A stretch of 64,000 bases of DNA from Balanoglossus misakiensis (taxonomy: Eukaryota; Hemichordata): contig CM082598.2 in NCBI GenBank assembly GCA_040954595.2, forward strand, positions 7,626,001-7,690,000, read 5' to 3'. Under the pieces are notes generated by a model. It searched no databases and was not told the origin of the DNA. It saw nothing but the letters and a program-made list of their open reading frames with translations. The position numbers and the translations under genes are program-made. Below, one piece after another: positions 20,401 through 33,100 of the stretch (position 1 is its first letter; each line of letters opens with the position of its first letter).

Positions 20401-22839
20401 AAAAAAATGTCTGTTGAATTGAAAGTCTGTGAAAGTCCTAAAAGGAGATGAGCAAGAAGACAAATCAGAAGAGCCCCAGAAAAGGATAGAGTATGAACTA
20501 CTTTTTACAAACCAAACATTGCCATAGTCCTGGTATATATTATATAACGTTGGTAGTAGTTTGAACCCTTGTCATAGCAACACACAGCCTCCCCACGCCA
20601 TACAGGAATGCTATCTGTTGTAGGGCCTAAACGGGGTCTGCAGCACGTCCCTTCATAAATTTAAGAGTGGACCATTTTGTATCCTGGCGAGAAGTGGCGG
20701 CCTGCTAGATTGCGTGGCAATGACAGATTTGCTTTTGCCCGCGTCGTATCCATTGGATCTGTTAATGGTTAGCTGAGGGAACCTTCAGTAATTACGATGG
20801 GGTGGGCCGGAAGAAATGGGGAGGGGGGGGGGGTCATACTTTAGAAATCTGTCCTTTAGGGAGGGTCACATTGTGCAAAACTGACTCTAGGGGAGGCCTG
20901 GAGTCCGATTTTAGAAAGGGGTGTTGGGGCAGGGTCACCTTTACATGATGGACCGTCCCCAATTTCCCCAAACCCACAGCTGTAATTACTGAAGCCTCCC
21001 TTTAAAGCATCAATTTGGGATTTTGAGAATCATAGTCTATTTGGACAGTGTTCATGTACAGTGTATACGGAATTTGGGTGTATTCCTGGGAACTTCAAAA
21101 CTATATTTTTATTCGTTGATTCATGAAAACGTTGCTAATATCAGTTGCTACAAAAATCAATACTGTATATATACCATTTACAGGATATATTTATGACAAA
21201 ATTATCGTCTTATTATTGCCATAGAAAACAATGGACTTCAAATTGAATTGTTTCATCAAATTCTGGATATGTTTATTATTTAGCACCATCCAAAAATGGT
21301 AAATGATGATGTTTTTTTAAGTTGTTTTATTTATTTAATTCATCCATATCAAACACAGACATTTTGTCTACCTAGGATAAGGTGACTAGAACAATCACCT
21401 ATACAAAGCTAGTCCCCAGGCAGAGCATTGAGAATAAAAGTGTCTTGCTCTAGGGTACAACATCATTGAAGTTTACGCCATTTCCACTCAAGCTGGGCCG
21501 GAAGTCAAATATGAAGAAATTTGTTGAAATTTCTCTTCTCTCATATACTTATCTGCATCCTGATTGTGTGCTGAAATGTTATGAGGGATTTTATTCTGAA
21601 AATGACAAGATGCCAAAACTTTGCTTTATAATCTTCTTGGCACTATGGTCAATTTATGTTCATAGTGTCAAATTCCACTGGAATGAATTGTCTCTCTCCC
21701 CCCAGAAAACAGCATCTAGACCCCCACCCCTGGGGATACAAAATGATGACTCCCTGAGTACTTAACTCACTCCAAAATAAACTCAACCCAGTGCCAATTC
21801 TTCAAATATTCCAAGTAAAATTTGCCTGATAGAAGTTTCTCTTGATGAAAATCACTTGTGGCTGTGAACTGTTGCACAGAAAAGAACTTTCTTCTTTTTT
21901 TCTTTCTTCAAACGGTGGACGGTGAACCAGTCACAAATCAACAATGTAACCAGGGTAACTATCAATTTGATGTCAAAGTTCATACCTGCTATCCTCTGCT
22001 CGCATTAATAGCGATGTTTTGGGCGATTTCTGAGGGAGACTACACTTTCTACATGCTCAATCATGAAGGTAGCTGTGTTGTGATTGGTTATCTACACATT
22101 TGTCTCAGTAGGCAACCAATCAAAGCATAGCTTACTTTCCAGTAGTTGAGTGAATAGAATTGGGCTTGGTTTCATTACGTGGGTTATTTTCACAAAAATC
22201 AGTCCTCCAAACTCTTCGATGCTTTTTGTATGAAAGTGTATATGAAGTCTATTTGAAAACAAAAAAGGATTTTCATCACCTTGGTTTCCTAAAAAAAATC
22301 AATAAAGTTCACCATGGAGTTAACACAGAGATAAGCGGCCATTTTGAATTTCAAATTAGAGACACTTTTTGTCATTCAAATTTTTACAGTGAATAATTAA
22401 TCTGTATTCTTAGTTTTAAGCAAGGATAATCTAAAGTTGTATTGAGGAAAGTATGAACTCTATTTAAGGACTGATTTTGAAGGTGCATGTTAAAACCAAA
22501 CATGAGAAGCTAGTGGGAATAGTTCATGTCTTGCCTTGCAATAATTTGGCATCCCATGTTCATCCCATGTTCAACTCGGGGGGGGGGGGGGGGGGATGCC
22601 AACAAAGGACACACACATACACAAAAGATTGTAAAAGTAAAAGATTTATTTTGAACACATCAAGAATTTTAAAAACCTATAAAGAATCTTTCTGGCTGTG
22701 AAGAAGCAGTAAATAACTCATTTCTCAAGTCCTCATGAAAAAGAGCTGTAAAAATTGCAGTTATGGAAACTGCATTGCAAGGATTGGTAACATATAATAT
22801 TCATATCAAAGACGAGGTCCTACATGGAATTACATTTAA
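20401..22839. other. No gene recognised
   Basis: G-runs near 20821 and 22580. Open frames up to about 100 codons show no motif. Confidence 0.4.
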
Positions 22840-23047
22840 AGGGACAAAGTCTCTCTCTCGCTGCCCTTTTTCTGTTAATTATGTTAGATACAAGACAGTT
22901 ATTCTACATGTGGATATGTAATGAATCAACATTTGACCACACACAACTTCCACCCCATTTGTAGACACGAGAGTAAAACACTCGTCAAAATGAATAATTG
23001 GTCTCTACCGTTTATTCATTTTGGCGAGATTTTTACTCTTATATCCT
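22840..23047. mobile_element. Short TTAA-flanked MITE
   Basis: Starts AGGGACAAAGTCTCTCTCTC after TTAA (22836-22839) and ends before TTAA (23048-23051). It matches the left part and centre of the 343-bp element at 53863-54205 but lacks most of the right arm. Confidence 0.8.
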
Positions 23048-23960
23048 TTAAACAAGCATAATTTTGAATGATTAGCGAAACTGATTCAAATTTTAAAATC
23101 AAGATGGCCGCCATTCAATGTGTATTGAGAAAATTTGAAGTATTTTTATTTTTGAGAAAGCAAGTTTTTTTCTGGTTTCAAAGTGACTCTTCCCAAATTG
23201 TAATACTAGAAAAATAAAGATATGTCGACCACCTAAATAGCATGTCTGCAAAATGTGAATGGTGATGTCTGTATTAGTTTATAATTCAAAATTAAGAAAA
23301 TAGTTTCTCAATCCTAATATGGATGATCTTGAAGTGACAACTTGTGTACATAGAAAAAAGATGTTGAGAGTGTGTTCAATATGATTGAAAGCAAGAAGTT
23401 TATGACAACCTCTCTTAAATTGCATATTCTTGGTTAGTCATTTGCTTTTGGGAAATAGTATAGCTCAAAACTGAAGTCCAGAACATTACACAAAATCATT
23501 GTGAACATTAACAAGTGTTTCAGATTTCTGCTAAAACTTATTGGAATTATTGTTAGTGCAATTTGAAACAAACTAACTGTTTACAAACTAATTTGGCTTT
23601 ACAAATCAGAGACATTGTATACTGACAGGATACATATGTTTAAGCTTTTTTGGCTCGAAATGAACATCTGCAAAACATTGAGTGAATTTCTTAAATCCGT
23701 CAACAAACTAAATTACTGTTTCTAGTACTGAAGATGTCGATGATTAGGATTACAAATATTGCTGTACAGCTTTTTGGTGTAAACAATAATTTGAAGAAAA
23801 AAAATGATGCAACAAATCACAAAAATCACTAGAATTAAAAAAAAATCAACTTTATTTTGCTATAATGGTCATTGATGGCATTAGCTGCAGCTTGTAAACT
23901 CAACATGACAATTTCTAATTGTCACTTTCTCATAATTGTAACTGACCCACTTTATTTGCA
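23048..23960. other. No gene recognised
   Basis: AT-rich DNA between the short MITE and the ROCO 3-prime duplication. Confidence 0.4.
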
Positions 23961-24377
23961 TGTGGCTCCATCGTGTGAAGCTGACATGACATCATGTTCA
24001 TCAGAGTGGTTTAATTTGTAATTAACCATTACATACACTTCAAATAGGTCAGTGTCTGCAGGATGGTCTTATACCGTACTTGGGTAGTTCATTTTCTGTT
24101 ATCTCATGCTAGATCCTATACATTTATCTTTAGTTGTGTCACCTGTTGGTAGCTGTTTCTGCAATCACCATCTCCTCGTTGTACAGCCTGGTTATTGAGA
24201 AGACAGTCATGGTGGAGGGTGGTTTGGTGTATTGGCTTTGATTTCTCTGCATGGCTAATAACAGGACGGTATGTGTGTTCGGAACCTTTTCCTTGCACAC
24301 ACCCATTACGTTACTCAGTTAAATTCTCAGACATTGTAACAAGTTCCATGGAAATACTACCATCATTTGCCATACTA

Positions 24378-24754
24378 CCGTACTTGCCCGGGTAAGAGCC
24401 CCGGGTGCTGGGCCCATAGATTAGCAAAAAAACAGGGGGGGGGGCATTAGCCCGGACGCAACCTCGACATTTATGCAAATGAGGCCCTAGGGACACGAGG
24501 AAGGGGTGAATAATGATGCAAATAACATGGCCAAACATTTCACGGTCAAACAATGTATTTATTAAATAATGAAAAGTTTTTTACCCATAAATCAAATACA
24601 GAAAACATATTACAGTCGCCGCCGTTTAATCGGGACACCATGGGCGCAGACAAAACATGGGGGCTTTAGACCGGATATGACCTTGATCTTCAAATGGGCC
24701 CTAAAACCAGGGGGGCGTTTGTCCGAGCAGGGGTTCTTACCCGGGCAAGTACGG
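24378..24754. mobile_element. TA-flanked MITE with 20-bp terminal inverted repeats
   Basis: Ends are CCGTACTTGCCCGGGTAAGA and its complement, flanked by TA (24376-24377, 24755-24756). The related duplicated segment near 25805 has the same flanks without the insert and a single TA. That gives exact boundaries and the 2-bp target duplication, as in Tc1/mariner-like elements. Interior G-runs and AT-rich DNA, no ORF. A longer relative lies inverted at 58550-59414. Confidence 0.9.
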
Positions 24755-24816
24755 TAGTCAGAAATTGTTATACTGACGTCACAATGGTCTTCTTCGGAGA
24801 TGTTGACGTCATCATC

Positions 24817-25410
24817 TTAGGACGTTAGATGTAGATTAGCCATGTCACCTTCGACATCATGATGGGCAGCTGACACACCAAGTTTTCGGAACATCTCATG
24901 TATTTCTTCTCTGGCAGCGTAGACATCACAACTTTCTTGCTCAAGAATTTTAACCAGGTTGGCAAAATTGCTCTTACAGAATTTCTTATCTGCAGTTGGC
25001 TGTTGGCCTGCACGTTGTTGTCCTCCACAGCCCTTGGACCAAACAGATAAAGCATGTTGTGTGGGGGATTGAATTGATGCACTGTGTTGCCATGAATCCA
25101 CCTCCATGCGAGGGATCCCCATCAAGTCTGCCATAGCCCTGTAGTCATAGGCGGGTAAACGGATGATATCCATGATATTAGAAAATATCTTGAGGGCATC
25201 CTTCAGCATCCACTTGACATCACTTTCATATCCACTGTGTCGGAGGATGGTTGTATCATACCCAGCACAAAGCAAGTCAGTAGCTGCTTCTGAAATCACC
25301 ATCTCCTTGTTGTACACCTTCTCATTCCTCTCTTCTGCTTCCCGAATTTGCTCCAATGTATAGAATGTGACATCTTCAGGGTTGCGATGTGGCTCCATCC
25401 TGTGAAGCTG
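24817..25410 (-). pseudogene. Duplicate of ROCO Death-domain terminal exon
   Basis: A partial tandem copy of the last exon of the ROCO gene (25873-27132), still open for about 200 codons. It keeps EEMVISEAATDLL-type sequence, the Death domain (DALKIFSNIMDIIRLPAYDY, GIPRMEVDSW) and the same C-terminus MANLHLTS. It lacks the COR part. Its 5-prime edge at about 25400 reads TGTCAGCTTCACAG, which could act as a splice acceptor, so use as an alternative last exon is possible. Substitutions relative to the main copy cluster at IIRLPAYDY versus IIRFSGNDY. Confidence 0.7.
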
Positions 25411-25872
25411 ACATGACATCATGTTCATCAGAGTGGTTTAATTTGTAATTAACCATTACATACACTTCAGATAGGTCAGTATCTGCAGGATGGTCTTATA
25501 CTGTATTTGGGTAATTCACTTTCTGTTATCTCATGCTAGATCTATGTCACAGATTCCATTCATTTATCTTTAGTTGTGTCACCTGTTGGTAGCCGTTTCT
25601 GCAATCACCATCTCCTCGTTGTACAGCCTGGTTATTGAGAAGACAGTAATGGTGGAGGGTGGTTTGGTGTATTGGCTTTGATTTCTCTGCAGGGCTTATA
25701 ACAGTATGTGTGTACGGAACCTTTTCCTTGCACACACACATTACGTTACTCAGTTAAATTCTCAGACATTGCAACAAGTTCCATGGAAATACTGCCATCG
25801 TTTGCCATACTAATCAGAAATTGTTATACTGATGTCACAATGGTCTGCTTCTGAGATGTTGATGTCATCATC

Positions 25873-27132
25873 TTAGGACGTTAGATGTAGATTAGCCATG
25901 TCACTTTCAACATCATGATGATCAGATGACACACCAAGTTTTCGGAACATTTCATGTATTTCTTCTCTGGCAGCGTAGACATCACAACTTTCTTGCTCAA
26001 GAATTTTAACCAGGTTGGAAAAATTGCTCTTACAGAATGTGTTATCTGCAGTTGGCTGTTGGCCTGCACTTTGTTGTCCTCCACAGCCCTTGGACCAAAC
26101 AGATAAAGCATGTTGTGTGGGGGATTGAATCGATGCACTGTATTGCCATGAATCCACCTCCATGCGAGGGATCCCCATCAAGTCTGCCATAGCCCTGTAG
26201 TCATTGCCGGAAAAACGGATGATATCCATGATATTACAAAATATCTTGAGGGCATCCTTCAGCATCCACTTGACATCACTTTCATATCCACTGTGTCGGA
26301 GGATGGTTGTATCATACCCAGCACAAAGCAAGTCAGTAGCTGCTTCTGAAATCACCATCTCCTCGTTGTACACCTTCTCATTCCTCTCTTCTGCTTCCCA
26401 AATTTGCTTCAATGTATAGAATGTGACATCTTCAGGGTTGCGATGGTTTCGAAGAGAATCTGAACTCAAGACGTGGATGTCAAGTCTTGTGCCAGGACAG
26501 CAGATGTCTAACACTTCATAGACAATATCAGTTATTGTCTCTAATAATTTGTAGCATTCCCCGATTTCCTCTTCTTTCTCTGCTCTAACACAAACATGGA
26601 TAGCTCTCCAACCTTTTGTCATATACACCAAGCATTCTGCATTGTGACACACTTTAATGCCATTTTTCCATATACCAGTTGTGTGTTGGTTGATCTTTCG
26701 GAAACGGCGTTCTATTCGGGTCTGAAGTCGCGGGAAAAATCCTGGCGAGAAACTATCAGCATCATCTCTGCATTGGAACCGTCTACCATAGTAAATCTTC
26801 TTAGTAGCATCCTGTTTCCACTGATTTGCAGGCATATCTGTGTCCAACAACCCAGGTATTACATACCCAGCTACAGTATTGAATTCAGACATGACCTCGT
26901 AGAGAAGGTCAAACTCTTTGAGAAGATTTATCAGCAAATCAATATCTGCCAGACCATGGAACACTTTCTCAATTTCGCTTCTCATATGTAAGGACTTCCG
27001 CGGCAAGCGGTTTGCAAACTGCTCAAATATTTCAGGAGCCAGCATGGGACCGAATATTCTAGAACATAACCATTGGGGATCAAGAACAATGACGTCATCT
27101 GAATTTGGTAGGGTACTCTCGATTTGGAGCAT
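25873..27132 (-). CDS. ROCO gene last exon: COR and Death domains
   Basis: 420 codons. Begins in phase after TTATTCACAG with the COR hallmark VIVLDPQWLCSRIFGPMLAP. It continues through FDLLYEV and the region aligned in DAPK1 to VNGCKL (here IWKNGIKVCHNAECLVYM), then a basic-acidic helix (KQIWEAEERNEKVYNEEM). The C-terminal 130 residues form a Death domain (LKIFCNIMDIIRF, MADLMGIPRMEVDSW, NLVKILEQESCDVYAAREE). Ends MANLHLTS. Confidence 0.88.
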   Translation of the reverse strand: MLQIESTLPNSDDVIVLDPQWLCSRIFGPMLAPEIFEQFANRLPRKSLHMRSEIEKVFHGLADIDLLINLLKEFDLLYEVMSEFNTVAGYVIPGLLDTDMPANQWKQDATKKIYYGRRFQCRDDADSFSPGFFPRLQTRIERRFRKINQHTTGIWKNGIKVCHNAECLVYMTKGWRAIHVCVRAEKEEEIGECYKLLETITDIVYEVLDICCPGTRLDIHVLSSDSLRNHRNPEDVTFYTLKQIWEAEERNEKVYNEEMVISEAATDLLCAGYDTTILRHSGYESDVKWMLKDALKIFCNIMDIIRFSGNDYRAMADLMGIPRMEVDSWQYSASIQSPTQHALSVWSKGCGGQQSAGQQPTADNTFCKSNFSNLVKILEQESCDVYAAREEIHEMFRKLGVSSDHHDVESDMANLHLTS

Positions 27133-30100
27133 CTGTGAATAAACAATGGAACATTTCTTTTATAATGGGGAAAAAAATACTTATGTTTTGAGACACAATT
27201 TCATTTGAATAAATATCTTACTGACACACATACCATTATGTAGATGTGTGCATGGCTGATCATACATGGGGAAACCGCGAAACCCAGGCCAAGTCTAGCC
27301 TTGCCTGGCCAAACCATCTCAGCTATAGTGATCGAAAACAACCTCATCAGAAACGCCACAATATTACCACTGGTAGTTTAGGGACAATGTCGGGCTATAC
27401 CCACACTAGTGATACACATGGACCACAAAAACATGTTTATAGCAGAGGGCATGTTCTGTTTTTTTCTCAGTCTTGAATCCCTGTCTAGATCCTCAGCAAA
27501 AGGCTATGTCAACCCTTTCACCCCAGATCCCTCTTAAGGGTTAAATTTGTATGACACCGATCATGACCAAACTAACAGAGCACTTAACGGTTGACACAGC
27601 ACACCCCCTGTCAACAAATTTTCCAGCTTTATTTATGGTTTCTATATTAGTACTTGCTTTTCATATCCCATGGTTTATATGTTCAAGTCAATGATGCCCT
27701 CTATTTTTGATGAACCCTGGCATTGTTAGGTTTTAAAGAATTTCTAGAAAACTTTCAGAACTCCTATTGGTCTTTGGAAAGGTTTTATCAGTAATTGTTC
27801 TGTGATAAACACAATTGCAGTACTGTACTTTCTCCAAACTTTGCTAGAACATTTTCCTGTAGTATGACTTCATACTGTAAAACAGGTTATTTTTGTGACA
27901 TGAAATTTCGCGATATCAAAAGAAGCACCTGTTATGCATGGAGTAATTTTGGCTTTCTCGTATTTCACTAGCTGCTTCACTATCCCCGAAAAAACATTTT
28001 AGACGACTTTTTATTTTCACATCTTTTGGGGCTCTCGCGTATTTCACGAAAATTTATTGCTCGCGAAAATAACACATTTTACAGTATCCTTCATGGATTT
28101 CTTAACCTATTGATCAAGTGGGGTAATGTCATCAGCAATAACTTCTATAATAAACTTACCTCCCCAAGGTAGTGAAGATATCTTGTAGCTTTCTTTAGAA
28201 ACTCTTCATCAATGATCAGATCTAACTCTTTTACTCTTTCTACATATGTTTTCCATTTGATGACCGGGAAATTGCTCACAATCCATTCGCTTTTTTTATC
28301 AAGTATCTTATCACACAACTTTGGTATGTATTCTTCTCTCTGTAACATTAACACACCAACATATACCAGGTTCAGGCAGGGTGAAATTCGAAACGTTTCA
28401 GCGACACTATTTGCCTATAGTAAACACAGAGCATTAATCTTTTCAGTTGCATTGTGTCCACACACACACAAAGTTTATGTATAGGTGCTGAGGCTCAGCC
28501 CTGTAGACAATTGGGTTGCGGAGAGGTGTTAATCCTTACACTGGCTCAGGTCTGACCAAAGCCGTCTCAAATCTGAGAAGTTTCAGGACCACTGAAACCC
28601 TTCAAACTTATTCATTTATGCCAGTATTTGATCTGAGATGTTTCAGAAACGTCATAATGATCCCTGTGTGACCCCATAATACTGTTGTTTGGTGAAATGA
28701 ACATTCAGAAAGATCAACTCGAACAATACTGGCAACAGTGATATTCACCCTGTACAGACACAGCCCATTATTTTAGACAGTTCTGATACCCAGTAAGTCA
28801 AAAGTATACAACCTTGACTTATTTCCCACTGATTAGAGTTCAGTTATTGCTATCTGATGGTTGGCTGTCTTGGACTCTATGCATTACATGACATTAAAAT
28901 GTGATGTAAGCATGCCTTTGTCAAATATGGCCCTAATGAATTGACATGTTCAATCCTGTCACACATTACAGAATATTGATATAACCATACCTTTGCACTT
29001 CGTAGGCATTCACGCAATCTGTGCATATCATTATGCCGTGAGTTGTGACAATTCAGTATGAATGTCTCATCAAGAATATTCAGGTATTTGCCAAAGGTCT
29101 TCTGAGCTGTCTGGAGTATTTCCCTCATCACCAATTCAGCTATCAAGAAAAAGTAATAACCTTTCTGATAGGTTTTTATTTACAAAGTATGGACATGTAC
29201 ACAGAATAGGCCACTTTACTGTTTTGTATAAAGCATCCGGTGAAATTCTACATCAATCACACTATCTGAATAGGTAAAATGTTGAATATGAACTTGACTT
29301 GTTAGTTTATTGTTTGTAAAAGCAAGTACAGATATCTGGAGATTTAGGTTCTTACAGGAATGAGGTAAGACTTGGATAAATTGGGCTCGGTTAGCTTCGT
29401 AAAAAGTCACCCAGCTTCAACCCTTTCAGCAAATGGATCCATTCGACCAATCATAGAGTGGCTTTCCAAATGTTACGGAACTGTCCATGCATTTCTAATG
29501 TTCAAGTTAGTTTGTTTTGTCACAACTCCAGTTTTCTGACTGGCTTGAGTGTAATATATGCATGTATTCATGATGACGTAGAGTGCGCATGCGTAGTAAT
29601 AAACTGTACTACAAGTCTCCCTGAAGTTTAATGAACAACTAGCTGCTGTGTCCTCTTGTGCTCTCATTGAATATATCCCAGATATATCACATTGAGAAAG
29701 GGTGAGAACGAAACATAGATCTCCTATGACATAGGTTCAGATGTAGTGTGGGTGTCCCTTCCGAACAGAACAGCCAAGAATCAGCAAAGGTAAAGACGGC
29801 GCCCAACACTACATCTTATTTTAATCAGATTGACTGTACTCCCACACCAGGCTCCCAATTGTGTGAATACCCTCGCTCTTGTCACCTATTATCTAAACAT
29901 GTACTGAACATACCTTCTTTCTTGTGTTCTGCTTTCAACAAATCAGCCTTGCTTCCAATCAATATCACTTTCGGTTTACTCCCACCCTCATCCATATCTT
30001 GTGGTATGATTGCCTTAAGGAATGCAAGCCATGATGTCACCTATTAAAGAAAGACATGAAGAAGAATATAAAGTCATCAATCATATTATCTTCAATCAGT

Positions 30101-33100
30101 CCCTAAATCTGGATAAAAACAAAAAGAGATAAATGTTTCACAAATATATATACTGTGCCATTCATCTTTACTTTAATTTCATTCACAATATTGCACCACC
30201 TAATTCACTGATGCACTGCTTAGTAATATAAAAAACATTGTAATATATGCACTGTGCCCTTCCTGAGTTTCATCTTTACCTTAATTCCATAATTGCCCAA
30301 AATAATAATATCACTTATCATCAGTAACAAAAAAACAACGACCCACCTCTTGTCTCTGCTGTTGCATAAGTTTTCTTGGTGTCCAAACTACATCCTGCTT
30401 GTCATCAGCCATTTTGAAGACCAATAAAACCACTGCATTCTCTACTCTTAAGAACATATTATGTGTGACATAGTATTCGGTTTGTCCTGCAAAGTCCCAC
30501 ACACTGAACTTGCCAATCTTGGGTATGGACAATGTGGCTACATCTATACCGGGTGTCGGTGTGTACTGCATGTTCCCTGGTAAAGGTGCTTTCTCTTCTG
30601 ACCGTCGAGTCAGTTTTGCTTGCACAAAGTTCTGCATTGTAATATATGGACATAAGTGACGATTGTCTCACAATTTAGAGGTTGTAAACTTATAAACGGC
30701 AAGCGAGAGAATTTGGTTGCAGATCTAAGACCTCCCAGGTGAAACTTAGCATATTTTGCAGGAAATAATCACTGAGCAAGGCGAGGCGTTCTGTTCTACA
30801 TGACCCATTTCGGTTATTTTTTAGTTATTCACTGTTCAGGGTCCAGGTCTTCTTGTCGAGGATATAAACCGCAACTCGAGCCAATCAGCGAGCTGGATTA
30901 ATGCCAATCATATTGTAATAATATAAAATATTTGAAGAATTGGTTGGTCAACAAAATATGTACCCTGATTTCCACTGAAATGTAGTCTTGATGAAAACTT
31001 TGATATTTGCACAAATCCTTCACTCCTCACAAACAGCAATAATTGGTATTTATCATTAAAAGATTTCTACACACCCGCTGCAATGATTCTTTGAGTGTAG
31101 TTTTGCCATTCCCACCGTATCCAGCTAACACAATCTTTGTAGTATTACGTTTGACACCAGGTTGTCTCATGAGCATAGTGAATTCTTGTTGGCAGGAAAA
31201 CACCTGTCAGAATTTGAACAGATATGTTATGTGTTATATATATGGGAAATTTTTACACTGAATTTACATGCCTTTCAATTAAACACCATGTCTTCAAAGA
31301 TGTCACATGACATTTTGCTTCAGAAAAGATATTGATAAAAACGCTAGTATAAAAAACATAATTTACATTGTTAACTACACTATTATGATGTGCTTATGAT
31401 GTGGAAGCTATCATTAACACTATAGAAATAATGCATAGTTAAAGCCTCATGAGCTGCCAAATTTAACATATTTTTCCCATAACTTGTATTTGCATAAGTT
31501 TGTCATCTCTTTGTGACGCATACCTCGATAGTTGTGTACTCTTTGTGTATATTCAACATTGTTATTTTGCAAAATTTGAATTGAAGTCTGGATTAGAATT
31601 CATGAGTCAACAATAACAATTGTTGTTACAGAGACAGGCAATATACACAAGCTGAGTACTGGGCATATTAGCATGCAGTTTGGAGAAGAACATGAAATTG
31701 CATTTTGTACACAAAAGGAAACAAATCTGGAAATAAAGCCAAAACTTATAGCTAATGTCCCTTTAATGCCTTCCTAGCTGGCACAATAGAATAAGTATGT
31801 AGTTAACAATTTATATGACTGTCTGGTTTTATGTTTTCCATGTTATAAATATAGAAGATAAATTCAAATACACTAGTGCTATGATATTTTGCACAGCCGT
31901 TCATTATCAACATTATGACATACCTTATGATGGTTGATCAGGTCTCTTTTGACATCTCTGTCATACACTGAGTTTATAACTGCCTGTATTTTCATTGATG
32001 AAAACAGAACATATATGATTGAATGAACAAGCTGTAAAGTACATTTGATATATGACAATTTTACAACACCATGCATATTACGGACACTATTGTTAAATAA
32101 TTTTGGTAAAAAATAAATGGATTTAAATATCCATGTGTCAGGTGGGAGTTGCTGGTAAGCTTTAAAATCTGGTCAATGAGCATCTTTTAGAACAACAGAA
32201 AGAGCGAATTGGCAAATAACTGAAATACAGTCAAGTCTCACAGTCCAAATTGGCCAGTCATTAGTGACTTTCCTTAACTGGCCTTAATAGACAGGTCAAT
32301 AAATGCCCATGTTAACTGAACAGAGACTATAACAAAGTGGCCACTATATAGAGGTGGTAACTTTGACTGAATTATCAAAAGTGAGTAACTTTGCCCTTTT
32401 AAATCTAACTCAAGACTTGCCTGATATACTTTCTCATTGTCAAAATGACATTCCACAAAAGCTCTTGCAATATTGATGCCTGCAACCCTGTGAATGTTTC
32501 TTCCTGCCTCTTTACAAGGAGTCACTCCTTTCTGAAAATGGATCACAAATTTTCATAGATGAATTCATGAATCACATGATTAAAGCATGCACACCTATAA
32601 GTCAAATTTTATCAGTTTTTTTTTTTAATTAATGGATGTATTGCTATAGTTCTTGTTTATTATATCACCAAATCGTTTTAAAGAACTACTATATTGACTA
32701 CTACCGGTACAATGAAAGAATGAGGTTATGTTATGCCAATGGAGATAGGCACATGTGTCTCTATATACCAGTTTCATTTTCACAGCAATAAGCAACATAT
32801 AGAACATCACATACACTTCTACGACTATTGGCACTGCTGATCTGCATCTTATCTGAAACCACAAGCAGGATGTGGTTTTCGTACCTGCTAGTATTCTTTA
32901 AATATTCGGCACAACAATAATTTATTCAATATCAAATGATGTCAGATGCAGTAACGTTGGCATTCAAATTTCCAGATGACGGGCAACTTCAGCAACGTGG
33001 TGCAGACAAAGACTGTGCAGACGAAACGCCATGACGCTGATGAGGCACCATGTCTAATACATGTACATGTTAGGTGTCTGGCGGTTCTAAAGTATAAATG

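Larger units (their letters stand above)
23966..26445 (-). repeat. Tandem duplication of ROCO 3-prime end
   Basis: About 1.05 kb (last-exon part plus 3-prime flank) is repeated: copy A 23966-25393, including the 377-bp MITE, and copy B 25394-26445. Within each 3-prime flank (about 24130-24200 and 25570-25640) lies a third, weaker echo of the exon around YNEEMVI. This implies an earlier round of the same duplication. Confidence 0.8.

Noticed and set aside
20821-22600. G-runs as quadruplex regulatory elements
   Set aside because: Single homopolymer tracts without nearby gene context. Not enough to support a function.
25547-25741. Small minus-strand protein in the ROCO 3-prime flank
   Set aside because: It is the duplicated 3-prime flank with an eroded exon echo. 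The copy at 24116-24298 breaks the frame.
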